Source: Salinispora fenicalii (GTDB lineage Bacteria; Actinomycetota; Actinomycetes; Mycobacteriales; Micromonosporaceae). From it: DNA of 64,000 nt. Positions 9,089-17,497 of the stretch are shown piece by piece. The notes under the pieces were generated by a model. The model had not been told where the DNA came from, ran no database searches, and saw only the letters and a list, made by a program, of their open reading frames with translations. The position numbers were made by a program, and so were the translations under genes. Positions within the stretch are counted from its first letter, which is position 1, and each line of letters starts with the position of its first letter. Where the stretch lies: assembly GCF_000514815.1 (NCBI RefSeq), contig NZ_AZWQ01000020.1, positions 136,500 to 200,499 on the forward strand. The letters are read 5' to 3'.

Positions 9089-10879
9089 GTGTTCCCCACC
9101 ATTCGGGAAGTGCTCGCGCTGGAACCGGTGCGCTCCGGCGCGCCCCGCCTCGTCGCCGGTGAAGCCGTGTTGGACCGGCGGGTCCGCTGGGTGCACGTGG
9201 CCGAGGTGCCCGACATCGCCTCCCTGCTCGGCGGCGGCGAACTGGTACTGACCACCGGGATCGGGCTGCCGGCCGACAACGCCGGCCTGCGCGCGTTCAT
9301 CGCCGACCTGGCGGCTGTTGGCGTCGCCGGCCTCGTCGTCGAGCTGGGCCGCCGATACTTCGGCGGGGTGCCCCGGGCGATGGTCGCCGCCGCCGCCCGG
9401 CACGGGCTGCCCCTGGTCGAGCTGCGCCGCGCCACCCCGTTCGTGCGGGTCACCGAGGCGGTACACGCGCTGATCGTGGACGCCCAGCTCACCGAGTTGC
9501 GCGCCACCGAGGAGATCCACCAGCGCTTCACCGAGCTTTCGATGGAGGGCGCGGGACCGGGAGAGGTGGTCCGACAGGCGGCGGAACTCTCCGGCTGCGC
9601 GGTGGTGCTGGAGAACCTGTCCCGGCAGGTGCTCGCGTACGACCCGGCGGGGGGCAGCGCCGCACTGCTGCTCGACGGCTGGGAGCAGCTCTCCCGGCGG
9701 ATCCTGCCGGCCGGCCGTACCGCGTACGACGGGGACAACGGCTGGCTGGTGACCATGGTTGGCGCCCGGGGGCAGGACTGGGGCCGGCTGCTGGTGCGTT
9801 GGCTCGGCAGCGGATCGGTCGTCCCCGGCGACCGGCCGGACACCCCGCCCACCCGACTGACGATCCTGGTGGAACGGGCGGCGTCGAGCCTCGCCCTGGG
9901 CCGGCTGATCCGGCGCGACGCCGAGGGCCTGGAACGGCAGCTGCACCGCACCCTGCTGGCGGCCCTGCTCGACCATTCCCGGCCGGTGGACGAGGTGGCC
10001 CTGCGGGCCCGCGCACTCGGCGTGCCGTTGGAGGGGCGGCATCTGGTGGGGGTGGTGGTCCGGTACCGGGCCGACGATCCGGCCCCGGCCGGGTCGGACG
10101 AGGGCGGCCACGTCTCCGGGGGAGGCCCGCGGACGGGCTCGGTCCGGCTGCGGGAACTCGCCGACGTGGTCGGCCACGCCGTGCACGAGGCGCAGCTGAC
10201 CGCGTTGGCCAGCGCGCTCGACGACCAGGCGGTCGGCGTGCTGCTCGCGCTGCCCGACCGCTCCGGCGAGGACCGGGCCCTCACCGCCTTCGTCGCGGCC
10301 CTGACCCGGGCCCGCCCCGACGTGTTCCCCGGACCCGTCAACGCCCAACCGGAGGGCGGGGGCAGCACGGGCCGTCCCGATCCGGCCGGCACCGCTGTGA
10401 TCGGCGCCGGCTCGGGCGCGGGCAGTCTGCGGGAGGCACGCCGCTCCCTGGTCGAGGCGCGGCAGGTGGCCGAGGCGGCCCGGCGGGACCGGCGGGACCT
10501 GCCGATCTATCGGCTGCCGCACGTCGGGCTCGCCGGGCTGCTGCACCTGCTGCGAGACGAGCCGTCCCTCCAGACCTTCGTCGAGCGGGAGCTGGGCGCC
10601 CTGCTCTCCCACGACGCGCAGCACCCCCGGGAACAGCTACTCGGCACGCTCCGCGCCTACCTGGAGCAGGGCCGGAACAAGTCGGCCGGCGCCGTCGCGG
10701 CGCACCTGTCCCGCCCGGCGTTCTACGAACGCCTGGCCCGGATCAGCCGAATCCTCGACGTGGACCTCGACTCGGTTGACGCCTGCCTCGGTCTGCACGT
10801 GGCCCTGCTGGCGCTGGACGCGATCCGCAGGCCCGTGGCGGCCAGCGTCAACCGGGCAGGTTCCGAACCGGCTCGGTGA
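9089..10879 (+). CDS. PucR family transcriptional regulator
   Basis: 596 residues. The N-terminal PucR sensor domain (FPTIREVLALEPV through about residue 120) contains VRWVHVAEVPDIASLLGGGELVLTTG, a family hallmark. The C-terminal HTH_30 domain spans about the last 60 residues (LLGTLRAYLEQGRNKSAGAVAAHLSRPAFYERL). GTG 9089 fits the usual family start, with GAGG 13 bases upstream; GTG 9056 is an alternative. PucR-type regulators often control purine, polyamine or amino-acid catabolism, but no such gene adjoins it. Its last 32 bases overlap the 3' end of the convergent murL. Confidence 0.88.
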   Translation: MFPTIREVLALEPVRSGAPRLVAGEAVLDRRVRWVHVAEVPDIASLLGGGELVLTTGIGLPADNAGLRAFIADLAAVGVAGLVVELGRRYFGGVPRAMVAAAARHGLPLVELRRATPFVRVTEAVHALIVDAQLTELRATEEIHQRFTELSMEGAGPGEVVRQAAELSGCAVVLENLSRQVLAYDPAGGSAALLLDGWEQLSRRILPAGRTAYDGDNGWLVTMVGARGQDWGRLLVRWLGSGSVVPGDRPDTPPTRLTILVERAASSLALGRLIRRDAEGLERQLHRTLLAALLDHSRPVDEVALRARALGVPLEGRHLVGVVVRYRADDPAPAGSDEGGHVSGGGPRTGSVRLRELADVVGHAVHEAQLTALASALDDQAVGVLLALPDRSGEDRALTAFVAALTRARPDVFPGPVNAQPEGGGSTGRPDPAGTAVIGAGSGAGSLREARRSLVEARQVAEAARRDRRDLPIYRLPHVGLAGLLHLLRDEPSLQTFVERELGALLSHDAQHPREQLLGTLRAYLEQGRNKSAGAVAAHLSRPAFYERLARISRILDVDLDSVDACLGLHVALLALDAIRRPVAASVNRAGSEPAR

Positions 10880-12221
10880 GGGAGCCGAGGGCGTCGGCGT
10901 ACCGGGTGGGGGTGAAGCTGGGACCACCCGGCGTGAAGACGGCGGAGGTGGCCGCCGTCTTCCAGGCCGACTCCGGGACCGCGTCGATCAGGGCGCGTAC
11001 CACCGGCGCGTCGCGCCACTCCGACTGCTCCGCGAGGAGGCTGAGCGCCACCACCGACTCCTCGACCTCGCCGACACACTCGAACGGCTTGTGCCCGTCC
11101 ACGCCCAGCAGCTCCCGGTAGCCGGGTAGCTGCGCCGGGTCGGCCAGCAGGTCACCGCCGAAGACCCCGGTGATCCGCTCGCGCGACATGAACGGCGCCA
11201 GGGCGAGGAAGACGAACCGGCACTTGGGGCAGTCCCGGCACCAGCGGTCACTCGCGCCGCGCAGCTTGAACGCGGCGTTGCAGCTGGTCACCACGGCGTC
11301 ATACCCGCCGATCTGGGCGAAGAGCCGGGCGATGTGCAGCTCCGAGAGCTGACGCAGCAGGGAGAAGTACGGGTCGGTGAGACCGGCGTACTCCGCCAGG
11401 GCCCCGCGCAGCAGCCCCTCCGCCTCGATGCCCTTGGACCACTGATGGTTGATCTGGTGCCCCTCCCAGACCAGGTTCGGGTCCGACGCCGAGCGCTCGT
11501 TGGACATCACCACCGGGCCCAGCCCGTTCAGCACCGAGGTGGCCACCGCGATCAGCGAGTTGATCGCGGTAACCGGAATGTGGCCGTTCAACGCACCGGC
11601 GGCGTTCAGGTCGAACAGCACCGGGTCGATGCGCCGCCGCGCGGCCAGCGCCGGCAACCCGGACGCGACGTTCACCGCCTCGATCACCCGGTTGGGGTTG
11701 ACCGAGAACGGCAACGGGTCCAGCCCGTCCCGGCGCAACGCCTCCAGGCTGACGATCGAGTCCTTGCCGCCCCCGACCGCCGACAGTGGTCGCCGGCCAT
11801 CGGTGTCGTACCCGACCGCCGGGGTGGGCTCACCGGCGGGCACCTCGGGGCGCAGCTGCAGCACGTGCGGCAGCGCGTTGCGGTACGCGTACTCGCCGAG
11901 GCCCTTGGTGTAGACGGCGGTGACCAGCGCGACGGCGGCCGGCCCCAGCGGAGCCGGCAACACCAGTCGGTGCGGGGCGGCGGTCTTGTAGTAGCTGACC
12001 CCGGCGATCACGTGCAGCAGCTCCAGGACCCGCCCCAGCGTGGCTACCCGCTCATCCGAAGGGGGTGACGCGGGCAGCGGGAGGGTGATCACCTCCGTGA
12101 AACGTTGCTCGCCGTCCGGCCCGGTGAGGGCGTAGTCGAACAACGCCTCCCCGGTGGACAGGTCGAAGGAGTAGGACGGGAAGGTGAAGGCGTCCATCCG
12201 CCGCAGCTGCTCGTTGGGCAC
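10848..12221 (-). CDS. murL: UDP-MurNAc-L-Ala-L-Glu epimerase MurL
   Basis: 457 residues. The sequence MDAFTFPSYSFDLSTGEALFDYAL and a central SAVGGGKDSIVSLEALRR (PP-loop-like, ATP-using) match the MurL family, as do a Cys cluster CRDCPKC and SNERSASDPN. MurL epimerises the terminal L-Glu of UDP-MurNAc-L-Ala-L-Glu to D-Glu. With MurD2 it forms a route to the D-Glu of peptidoglycan that does not need glutamate racemase (known in Xanthomonas and found in Micromonospora). GTG 12221 is the preferred start, ATG 12197 the alternative. The gene is divergent from murD2 with an 87-base shared promoter gap and overlaps the convergent PucR gene by 32 bases. Confidence 0.85.
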   Translation of the reverse strand: MPNEQLRRMDAFTFPSYSFDLSTGEALFDYALTGPDGEQRFTEVITLPLPASPPSDERVATLGRVLELLHVIAGVSYYKTAAPHRLVLPAPLGPAAVALVTAVYTKGLGEYAYRNALPHVLQLRPEVPAGEPTPAVGYDTDGRRPLSAVGGGKDSIVSLEALRRDGLDPLPFSVNPNRVIEAVNVASGLPALAARRRIDPVLFDLNAAGALNGHIPVTAINSLIAVATSVLNGLGPVVMSNERSASDPNLVWEGHQINHQWSKGIEAEGLLRGALAEYAGLTDPYFSLLRQLSELHIARLFAQIGGYDAVVTSCNAAFKLRGASDRWCRDCPKCRFVFLALAPFMSRERITGVFGGDLLADPAQLPGYRELLGVDGHKPFECVGEVEESVVALSLLAEQSEWRDAPVVRALIDAVPESAWKTAATSAVFTPGGPSFTPTRYADALGSLTEPVRNLPG

Positions 12222-12308
12222 ACGCCATACTAGGCCCTGGTTCGTCCGCCGTGCCCGAGTGCGGCCCGGACCGACCACCGACGTCGTCGATATTTCGAGG
12301 GAGAGCCC

Positions 12309-13655
12309 GTGCGCCTGTCTGACCTGCGCGGACGCAAAGTCGCGGTCTGGGGGACCGGCCGGGAGGGACGAGCGGCGGTGACCGCGATCGCCGCGCACGG
12401 CCCGGCGGACCTGGTCGCCGTGGACGACGGCGGCTCGCCGGTCAGCCCGCCCTGGGACGGATTCCTCGCGGCGGCGGCACCGTTGGTCACCGGCGACGCG
12501 GGAAAGCAGCGGCTGGCCGCCGCCGACGTGGTGGTCCGCTCGCCGGGCGTGCCGAACACCCACCCGTGGCTGGCCGAGCTGCGGCGGCGCCAGGTGCCGG
12601 TCACCCAGGGCACAGCGCTCTGGATGGCCGACCACGCCGCCCGAACCGTCGGGGTCACCGGCAGCAAGGGCAAGAGCACCACCTCCAGCCTGATCAGCCA
12701 CCTGCTCGCCGCGGTGGACCAGCCCAACGTCTTCGGCGGCAACATCGGGGTGCCGACGTTGGACCTGCCCGCGGCCGACCGCTACGTGCTGGAACTCTCC
12801 AGCTACCAATGCAGCGACCTGACCGACTCACCCCGGGTCGCGGTGGTGACCGCGCTCTTCCCCGAGCACCTGGACGCCCACGGCGGCGAACGGGAGTACT
12901 ACCGCGACAAGCTCAACCTGCTGGCCCACGGCCCGGAGACCGTCGTGGTCAACGGCGCGGACCCCCGGCTCGCCGCCGAACTCGGTGACCGGCCCGTCGT
13001 GCGAGCCGGCACCCCCGACACCACCCACGTGGCGGGCGGGCCGGACGGCACGCCCTGGTTCCACCTCGGCGACCAGCCGCTCTTCCCCCGGGCGGTGCTG
13101 CCGCTGGTCGGACGGCACAACGAGGGCAACCTCTGCGTGGCGCTGGCCGTGCTCGACGTGCTCGGCGTCGACCTGCTCACCCGCCGGGACACCCTGGCGG
13201 TGGCCGTCGCCGGGTTCCAGGGGCTAGCCCACCGGCTCACCGAGATCGTTGACCCGTCCGGCCTCACCTTCGTCGACGACACCCTCGCCACCAGCCCGTA
13301 CGCGGCCATGCACGCGATCGACGCGTACGACGGGCGGGCGTTGACTGTGATCGTCGGCGGTGCCGACCGGGGGCTGGACTACACGCCGCTGCGCGATCAC
13401 CTCGCCGAGCGGGAGATCACCGTGATCGGCGTACCGGACAGCGGGGCGCGGATCGTCGCCGCGCTGGACGGGTTGCCGAAGGTCCGGTGCGAGGTCACCG
13501 GCGATCTCGTCGAGGCGGTTCGACTGGCCCGACGGGTCACTCCGGCCGGCGGGGTGGTGCTGCTGTCGCCGGCGGCACCGAGCTACGGGCAGTTCCGCAA
13601 CTTCGAGCACCGCTCCGAGGTCTTCGCCCAGGCGGTCCGCGACACCGCCGGCTGA
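12309..13655 (+). CDS. murD2: UDP-MurNAc-L-Ala:L-glutamate ligase MurD2
   Basis: 448 residues, a Mur ligase. The N-terminal nucleotide-sugar domain is RLSDLRGRKVAVWGTGREGRA. The ATP-binding motif is VTGSKGKSTTSSLISHLL (near residue 115). The Mur ligase middle signature GRHNEGNLCVALAVLDVLGVD and a C-terminal domain with VDDTLATSP also fit. The divergent murL indicates that this is the MurD2 variant, which adds L-Glu rather than D-Glu to UDP-MurNAc-L-Ala in the cytoplasm. GTG 12309 follows a GAGGGAGAG ribosome site. Ordinary MurD is the alternative, but the canonical murD sits in the dcw cluster, which is not here. Confidence 0.87.
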   Translation: MRLSDLRGRKVAVWGTGREGRAAVTAIAAHGPADLVAVDDGGSPVSPPWDGFLAAAAPLVTGDAGKQRLAAADVVVRSPGVPNTHPWLAELRRRQVPVTQGTALWMADHAARTVGVTGSKGKSTTSSLISHLLAAVDQPNVFGGNIGVPTLDLPAADRYVLELSSYQCSDLTDSPRVAVVTALFPEHLDAHGGEREYYRDKLNLLAHGPETVVVNGADPRLAAELGDRPVVRAGTPDTTHVAGGPDGTPWFHLGDQPLFPRAVLPLVGRHNEGNLCVALAVLDVLGVDLLTRRDTLAVAVAGFQGLAHRLTEIVDPSGLTFVDDTLATSPYAAMHAIDAYDGRALTVIVGGADRGLDYTPLRDHLAEREITVIGVPDSGARIVAALDGLPKVRCEVTGDLVEAVRLARRVTPAGGVVLLSPAAPSYGQFRNFEHRSEVFAQAVRDTAG

Positions 13656-13742
13656 GCGGTGAACTGCACACCCCGCCCGGCGTCAGCCGGGGAAGGGTGG
13701 GCAGCAGGTATTGCGCGGTGATGTGACCCGAGTGCTGGTTGG

Positions 13743-15047
13743 TCAGACGGTGGGCCGGTCCGGTCGGGGTGCCCAGGTGATGCGGTCGGTCCACGCGCTG
13801 GCACCGACCTCGGTGGCCGGAAACGGGGTCACATCGTGGCTACGGGTGCCAAGGTCTGGGCGTTCCTTGCGTTCCTGCTCGTCAACCCGGATGAGGTTGG
13901 CCATGGCGTCTGCGTGTCGGGCTTCCACATTGACTAGAAAGTCGGTGAAGCCCCGCACGACACTGAGGAACGCCTCCTCCGGGTTGGTGCAGGCGGAGAA
14001 GGGACTGTTGACGGCATCGAGGTAGCTGTCAAGGGCGGTGATGAGGGTGCTGATGTGTTCGTAGCCGAGAGCTGCGTATGCGTTGCGGAGGCCCTCGAGC
14101 ATGGTGGCGGCGCGTTTGCCTTCATCGGCCAACCAGCGGGCCTGCGCTTCGAGTTGGGTGAGGTAGGTCGTTGTGCTGTTGGCGTACTGGGTAAAGGCTT
14201 GGGAAGCGGCTCCTTCCCAGTAGAGCCTGAGGTTGGCCGCCTCGCCGGTCATCTCGGCGGACAGTTCGCTGTAGGTGTTGGCGACAGAGTGGATCAGGTC
14301 GGCACGGTTGTGGATGATCGGGGGGACGGATCGCCAGGCGTGGATCATGAGGTCGGTCAGCGGAAGTGGGTCACCGGTGCCCAGCCGGATCAGGAGGCCC
14401 TCGAGCTGCAGCAGCGTGCTTCGATGCTCCTTGATGAAGGTGTCGAGTTGGTCGCCACTGCCGTTCTCGTAGTAGGTGGTGCGACCGCCCTCGAAGCTGA
14501 AGTCGCTATAGATTGTCAGCGGTTCTTCGACGACCCGGGTGTGGGGCAGCGTCTCGGCCCGAGTGGCGGCAAGCCGTTCGTTGTCGTCGGGGATCGCCAG
14601 AATGGGCGCGTCGCCCGGCTGCAGCCGATCCGGTGGCGGTGCGACGATCCCAGCTCCGCCCGCATGGACACGGACCGGGTTGCCGTAGCCGACGCCAAGG
14701 GGCAGGTAGGGCTGCAGGTCCCGGTTGACTACGTCGAGAGTGGTTGCCACCTGCAGGTCGATGCCTTCGTAGTCCGCGGCGATCTGGAGTAGCCCGTCGG
14801 CCATTCGTTCCATCTCGTCACGTGCCTGATTAGCCTCGGTGGTCCGGTTGTTGAGCGCGGCAGCCCAGTCTCGGTGGAGCTGGTGGGAGATGCCGTCGAG
14901 AGTGCCCCACGCCGAGCGGGGGATGGATCCGATGTCGGTGAGATAGCGGCGGATGGCGCTGTAGGTGGTGCCGTCCTCGTAGCGTTCCCGACCGAAGGCC
15001 ACCAGGACCTGTGTCTCAACGGTAAGGGTGGAGAGGTCGGTATTCAT
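13743..15047 (-). CDS. WXG-like (type VII secretion-associated) protein, uncharacterised
   Basis: 434 residues, largely alpha-helical. The C-terminal half has a YWEGAASQAF motif (W-x-G between two long helices), typical of WXG100/ESX proteins. The N-terminal part has a WGTLDGI segment in a similar helical hairpin. The middle section is Gly/Pro-rich. No signal peptide or membrane helix is present. The start overlaps the preceding stop (TGATG), so it is the last gene of a coupled four-gene operon with two YbaB-like proteins. This organisation resembles ESX-associated actinobacterial loci. No secretion ATPase or toxin domain is visible in the window. Confidence 0.6.
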   Translation of the reverse strand: MNTDLSTLTVETQVLVAFGRERYEDGTTYSAIRRYLTDIGSIPRSAWGTLDGISHQLHRDWAAALNNRTTEANQARDEMERMADGLLQIAADYEGIDLQVATTLDVVNRDLQPYLPLGVGYGNPVRVHAGGAGIVAPPPDRLQPGDAPILAIPDDNERLAATRAETLPHTRVVEEPLTIYSDFSFEGGRTTYYENGSGDQLDTFIKEHRSTLLQLEGLLIRLGTGDPLPLTDLMIHAWRSVPPIIHNRADLIHSVANTYSELSAEMTGEAANLRLYWEGAASQAFTQYANSTTTYLTQLEAQARWLADEGKRAATMLEGLRNAYAALGYEHISTLITALDSYLDAVNSPFSACTNPEEAFLSVVRGFTDFLVNVEARHADAMANLIRVDEQERKERPDLGTRSHDVTPFPATEVGASAWTDRITWAPRPDRPTV

Positions 15048-15349
15048 CACGTCTGCTCCTGGCCATCCGGTGGCTCGGACGGGATGAACTCCTCGACGCC
15101 CAGCGACGAGCCGAAGTAGTCGATGCGCAGTTGCCGGTACTGCCGTCGATGGTCGGCGACCGCAGCTACCAGCGCGGTGCGGATCTCAATGGCGACCTCC
15201 TCCTCAGTGCAGCGGCGCAGCAGGCCGGGGCGGATGTGCACGTCAAGCTCCCCGTCGTGGTGGCGGACAACTTCCACCCATTGATTGGTAGAGAGACCGA
15301 CGGCCCGGATGCGGCCCACATCGGCGAAGTATCGGGTCAGACTATTCAC
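15047..15349 (-). CDS. YbaB/EbfC-like small protein
   Basis: 100 residues. The pattern of short strands then a helix (RAVGLSTNQWVEVVRHHDGELDVHI, then TEEEVAIEIRTALVAAVADHR) matches YbaB/EbfC-like proteins that accompany WXG100 genes in actinomycetes. It is related to the protein at 15914-16159. The stop overlaps the next gene's start, and the start overlaps the stop of 15346-15906 by four bases. Function unknown; the family includes nucleoid-binding proteins, but secretion-linked members may differ. Confidence 0.55.
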   Translation of the reverse strand: MNSLTRYFADVGRIRAVGLSTNQWVEVVRHHDGELDVHIRPGLLRRCTEEEVAIEIRTALVAAVADHRRQYRQLRIDYFGSSLGVEEFIPSEPPDGQEQT

Positions 15350-15906
15350 CGGGTGCCTTCGTCTGTAGTCGTCAGGGTCATCGTGAGGTCGGTGATCCGC
15401 TGCACGGTGTCGTTGGTGTAGGAGACGGTCTGCTCTTCGGACCGGTCAGGGCCGGTAAGCGAGGCGCGGACGTGGGTGTAACGCCATTCCGAGATTGCGT
15501 AGACAGTGGCGAAGACCTTGTCGTTGATCAGATTCAAGCAGGATCTCGCCGTCCGGTACCGCTCGGCACCCGGAAAGGGGAATTCTCTGCCATAGCAGGG
15601 GCTGCCCATGACCATTTTTTGTAGCGTCGCGGCATCGCCGCCATCAATAATGCTTATCCGAACTTCGCCGATGTACCCCTGGTCGGCGGAAGTTAAGTCG
15701 AACTCGCAAACCAGGAGGTGGCTCGGGTCCGGCTGGGTGTGCGCCACCGTCCACGACCCTGGCACCGTATCCGGCAGCATCGTGGCCACTTCGTCGCAGG
15801 ATGGCAACGCTGCTTGCTCGCTCCACGGTGCCCACTGCCACAGCCCAAGGAGTCCCAGACCCAGAGCAGCGACCGTAGTCATCGCGATTAGCCGCTTCAT
15901 TCCCAC
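15346..15906 (-). CDS. Membrane-anchored or secreted protein, uncharacterised
   Basis: 186 residues. A basic start and hydrophobic segment (RLIAMTTVAALGLGLLGLWQW) form a signal anchor or uncleaved signal. The exported portion has four cysteines (PSCDEV, VCEFDL, SPCYG, SCLNL), possibly two disulfides, in an arrangement reminiscent of DUF3558-like lipoproteins, although no lipobox Cys is present. It is the second gene of the operon, eight bases after the YbaB-like gene, and overlaps the next gene. It may be the surface component of the cluster. Either GTG 15906 or ATG 15900 could initiate. Confidence 0.55.
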   Translation of the reverse strand: MGMKRLIAMTTVAALGLGLLGLWQWAPWSEQAALPSCDEVATMLPDTVPGSWTVAHTQPDPSHLLVCEFDLTSADQGYIGEVRISIIDGGDAATLQKMVMGSPCYGREFPFPGAERYRTARSCLNLINDKVFATVYAISEWRYTHVRASLTGPDRSEEQTVSYTNDTVQRITDLTMTLTTTDEGTR

Positions 15907-15913
15907 CGGCTAC

Positions 15914-16159
15914 TCACCGCCAGCCAGGGCGACGCTGGTCCTGACCAGACTGGTCATCCTGGGTCGGCTGTTGCAGGTGGGCCAAGGCCAACCGGGCTGC
16001 TGCCCGTACCTGCCGGGCCAGCGATTCCTCGGTGTGGCGGTGCAGACTCCGTACCTGAACGTCTACCTGCCCGTCCAGGGAGGCGATGATCCGGATCGTG
16101 TGGTCTGGCGAGTGCACGTCCGCACCGGCCTCGACTTGCCCTCGGGAGCCGGCGGTCAT
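15914..16159 (-). CDS. YbaB/EbfC-like small protein, first gene of WXG-like operon
   Basis: 81 residues. The core HTIRIIASLDGQVDVQVRSLHRHTEESLARQVRAAARLALAHLQ has the strand-strand-helix layout of YbaB-like proteins and resembles the product of 15047-15349. The C-terminal tail is Gln/Asp/Arg-rich. ATG 16159 has an AGGA element about 15 bases upstream. It is the promoter-proximal gene of the coupled operon running to 13743. Confidence 0.5.
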   Translation of the reverse strand: MTAGSRGQVEAGADVHSPDHTIRIIASLDGQVDVQVRSLHRHTEESLARQVRAAARLALAHLQQPTQDDQSGQDQRRPGWR

Positions 16160-16246
16160 CGGACCGACGTTCTTCCTGTGGTGCCTGCCGGCTGGCTTCC
16201 GGATCGGAACCTAGGGGTTTCGAGTCGTGCGGGGCTCATCCAGATG

Positions 16247-16276
16247 ATTATACCGAAGTTGATCAGTCTCAGGTCA
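16247..16276 (-). promoter_or_regulatory. Promoter for the WXG-like operon
   Basis: On the minus strand a perfect -10 TATAAT (16252-16247) has TGACCT (16276-16271) 18 bases upstream as a -35. It predicts a leader of about 80 bases before ATG 16159. Such a consensus -10 is unusual in this G+C-rich background. Confidence 0.5.
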
Positions 16277-16332
16277 CTCCAAGAAAGAGGAGGAGGTAGC
16301 AGTGAGCCTCCTATTCATCGATCCGTCTGATG

Positions 16333-17364
16333 TCAGGGGGTGCCGGCCCAGGGCCAGTGGGCGGGATCTCCGGTGCCACCGGCGGCGGCGAATCCGGCGG
16401 CGATGGTGTCGCGGTCGGCGCCGGCGGCGAGCAGGGTGTGCAGCAGGATACGCGCCTTGTAGGTGTCGAGGAAGCCCGCACCGATCAGTCCTCGCTGCCG
16501 CAGGTCGCTCTCCGAGCCGGGGAAGGCGTAGGTGGCTTCCAGGACCGGCCCGGCGCCGATGCGGGAGGTGAGCACGACCGGGATCCTCGCCGTGAGGGCG
16601 GTGAGTTGGTTGATGAGGCGTTGGGGTACGTGGCCGACACCGAAGCCGGCCACGACGAGACCGTCCAGGTGATCGGCGCCGGCGAGCAGGGTGCCATCGT
16701 CGCCGACGGTGACGGTGTACAGCCCGACCCGGGGCGTCCGGGCGACCGCCGCCAGTGGCACGGTCAGCCGGTGGGGCGGGTAGACGAGCAGCCGAGCCAC
16801 GCCCTCAACGACGTGGCCGAGCGGGCCGGTGTTCGGCGAGCGGAAGGTGCCGCCACTGGTGGAGTGCGTCTTGCGGACGTACCGCGCGGCGTGGATCTCG
16901 TCAGCGAAGACCACCAGCGCGCCGAGTCCGCGGGCGGTGGGGCTGGCGGCGGTGTGGATCGCGGCGAGGACGTTCGCCGGGCCGTCGGCACCGGCCTGGG
17001 TCGGGTTGCGCATCGCCCCGGTCACCACGATGGGCGCGTCGCCGGTGTGCAGCAGGTCGAGCAGGTAGGCGGTCTCCTCGATGGTGTCGGTGCCCTGAGT
17101 GACCACGACGCCATCCACGTCGCCGGTCCCGGTGCGCTCGGCGATCAGGGCGGCGAGCCCGGTGAGGTCGTCGAGGCGCAGGGAGGCGCTCGGTAGTTGG
17201 CGGAAGGTCTGGACCTGTACGCCGATGCCGGTGTCGGCGGCCCCAGGGATGGTGGCGATGAGGTCTTCGGCGGTGAGGGTCGGCACGACGCCGCCAGCGC
17301 CATCGGTCATGGCGATCGTGCCGCCGAGGGAGAGCATCAGCACCGATGCCGGCTGCTCCGTCAC
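16333..17364 (-). CDS. L-asparaginase
   Basis: 343 residues. Both family catalytic signatures are present: LSLGGTIAM (nucleophilic Thr near residue 16) and VTQGTDTIEETAYLLDLL (second Thr-Asp pair near residue 90). The conserved Lys is in RKTHST. It hydrolyses L-asparagine to aspartate and ammonia. No signal peptide is present, so it is probably cytoplasmic. GTG 17364 follows a GAGGAGGTG ribosome site. It stands alone, divergent from the HEAT-repeat operon. Confidence 0.92.
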   Translation of the reverse strand: MTEQPASVLMLSLGGTIAMTDGAGGVVPTLTAEDLIATIPGAADTGIGVQVQTFRQLPSASLRLDDLTGLAALIAERTGTGDVDGVVVTQGTDTIEETAYLLDLLHTGDAPIVVTGAMRNPTQAGADGPANVLAAIHTAASPTARGLGALVVFADEIHAARYVRKTHSTSGGTFRSPNTGPLGHVVEGVARLLVYPPHRLTVPLAAVARTPRVGLYTVTVGDDGTLLAGADHLDGLVVAGFGVGHVPQRLINQLTALTARIPVVLTSRIGAGPVLEATYAFPGSESDLRQRGLIGAGFLDTYKARILLHTLLAAGADRDTIAAGFAAAGGTGDPAHWPWAGTP

Positions 17365-17442
17365 CGCACCTCCTCGTCCGGGTGTACCGGCGGCAGCCTG
17401 TCACAGTTTCCGGATGAAGCCGAGGCGGCTCGGCCGATCCGC

Positions 17443-17473
17443 TTGACCTTGACACCGTGACAAGGTCTTGACT
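17443..17473 (+). promoter_or_regulatory. MerR-type promoter with dyad in the spacer
   Basis: A -35 TTGACC (17443-17448) and -10-like TTGACT (17468-17473) are separated by 19 bases. The spacer carries a near-perfect dyad, ACCTTGACAC-C-GTGACAAGGT (17446-17466, one mismatch). Overlong spacers filled by a dyad are the signature of MerR-family control. The MerR gene is the second gene of the operon it precedes, which suggests autoregulation. Confidence 0.65.
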
Positions 17474-17497
17474 GCGTCCGGGAGGTGGTATTTACCC

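Noticed and set aside
9053..10624. 523-codon minus-strand frame opposite the PucR gene
   Set aside because: Low-complexity shadow; the + strand carries complete PucR and HTH_30 signatures.
16302..16571. Small + strand gene with good AGGAGG before GTG 16302
   Set aside because: The frame runs antisense into the asparaginase gene and its product is an Arg-rich low-complexity string.
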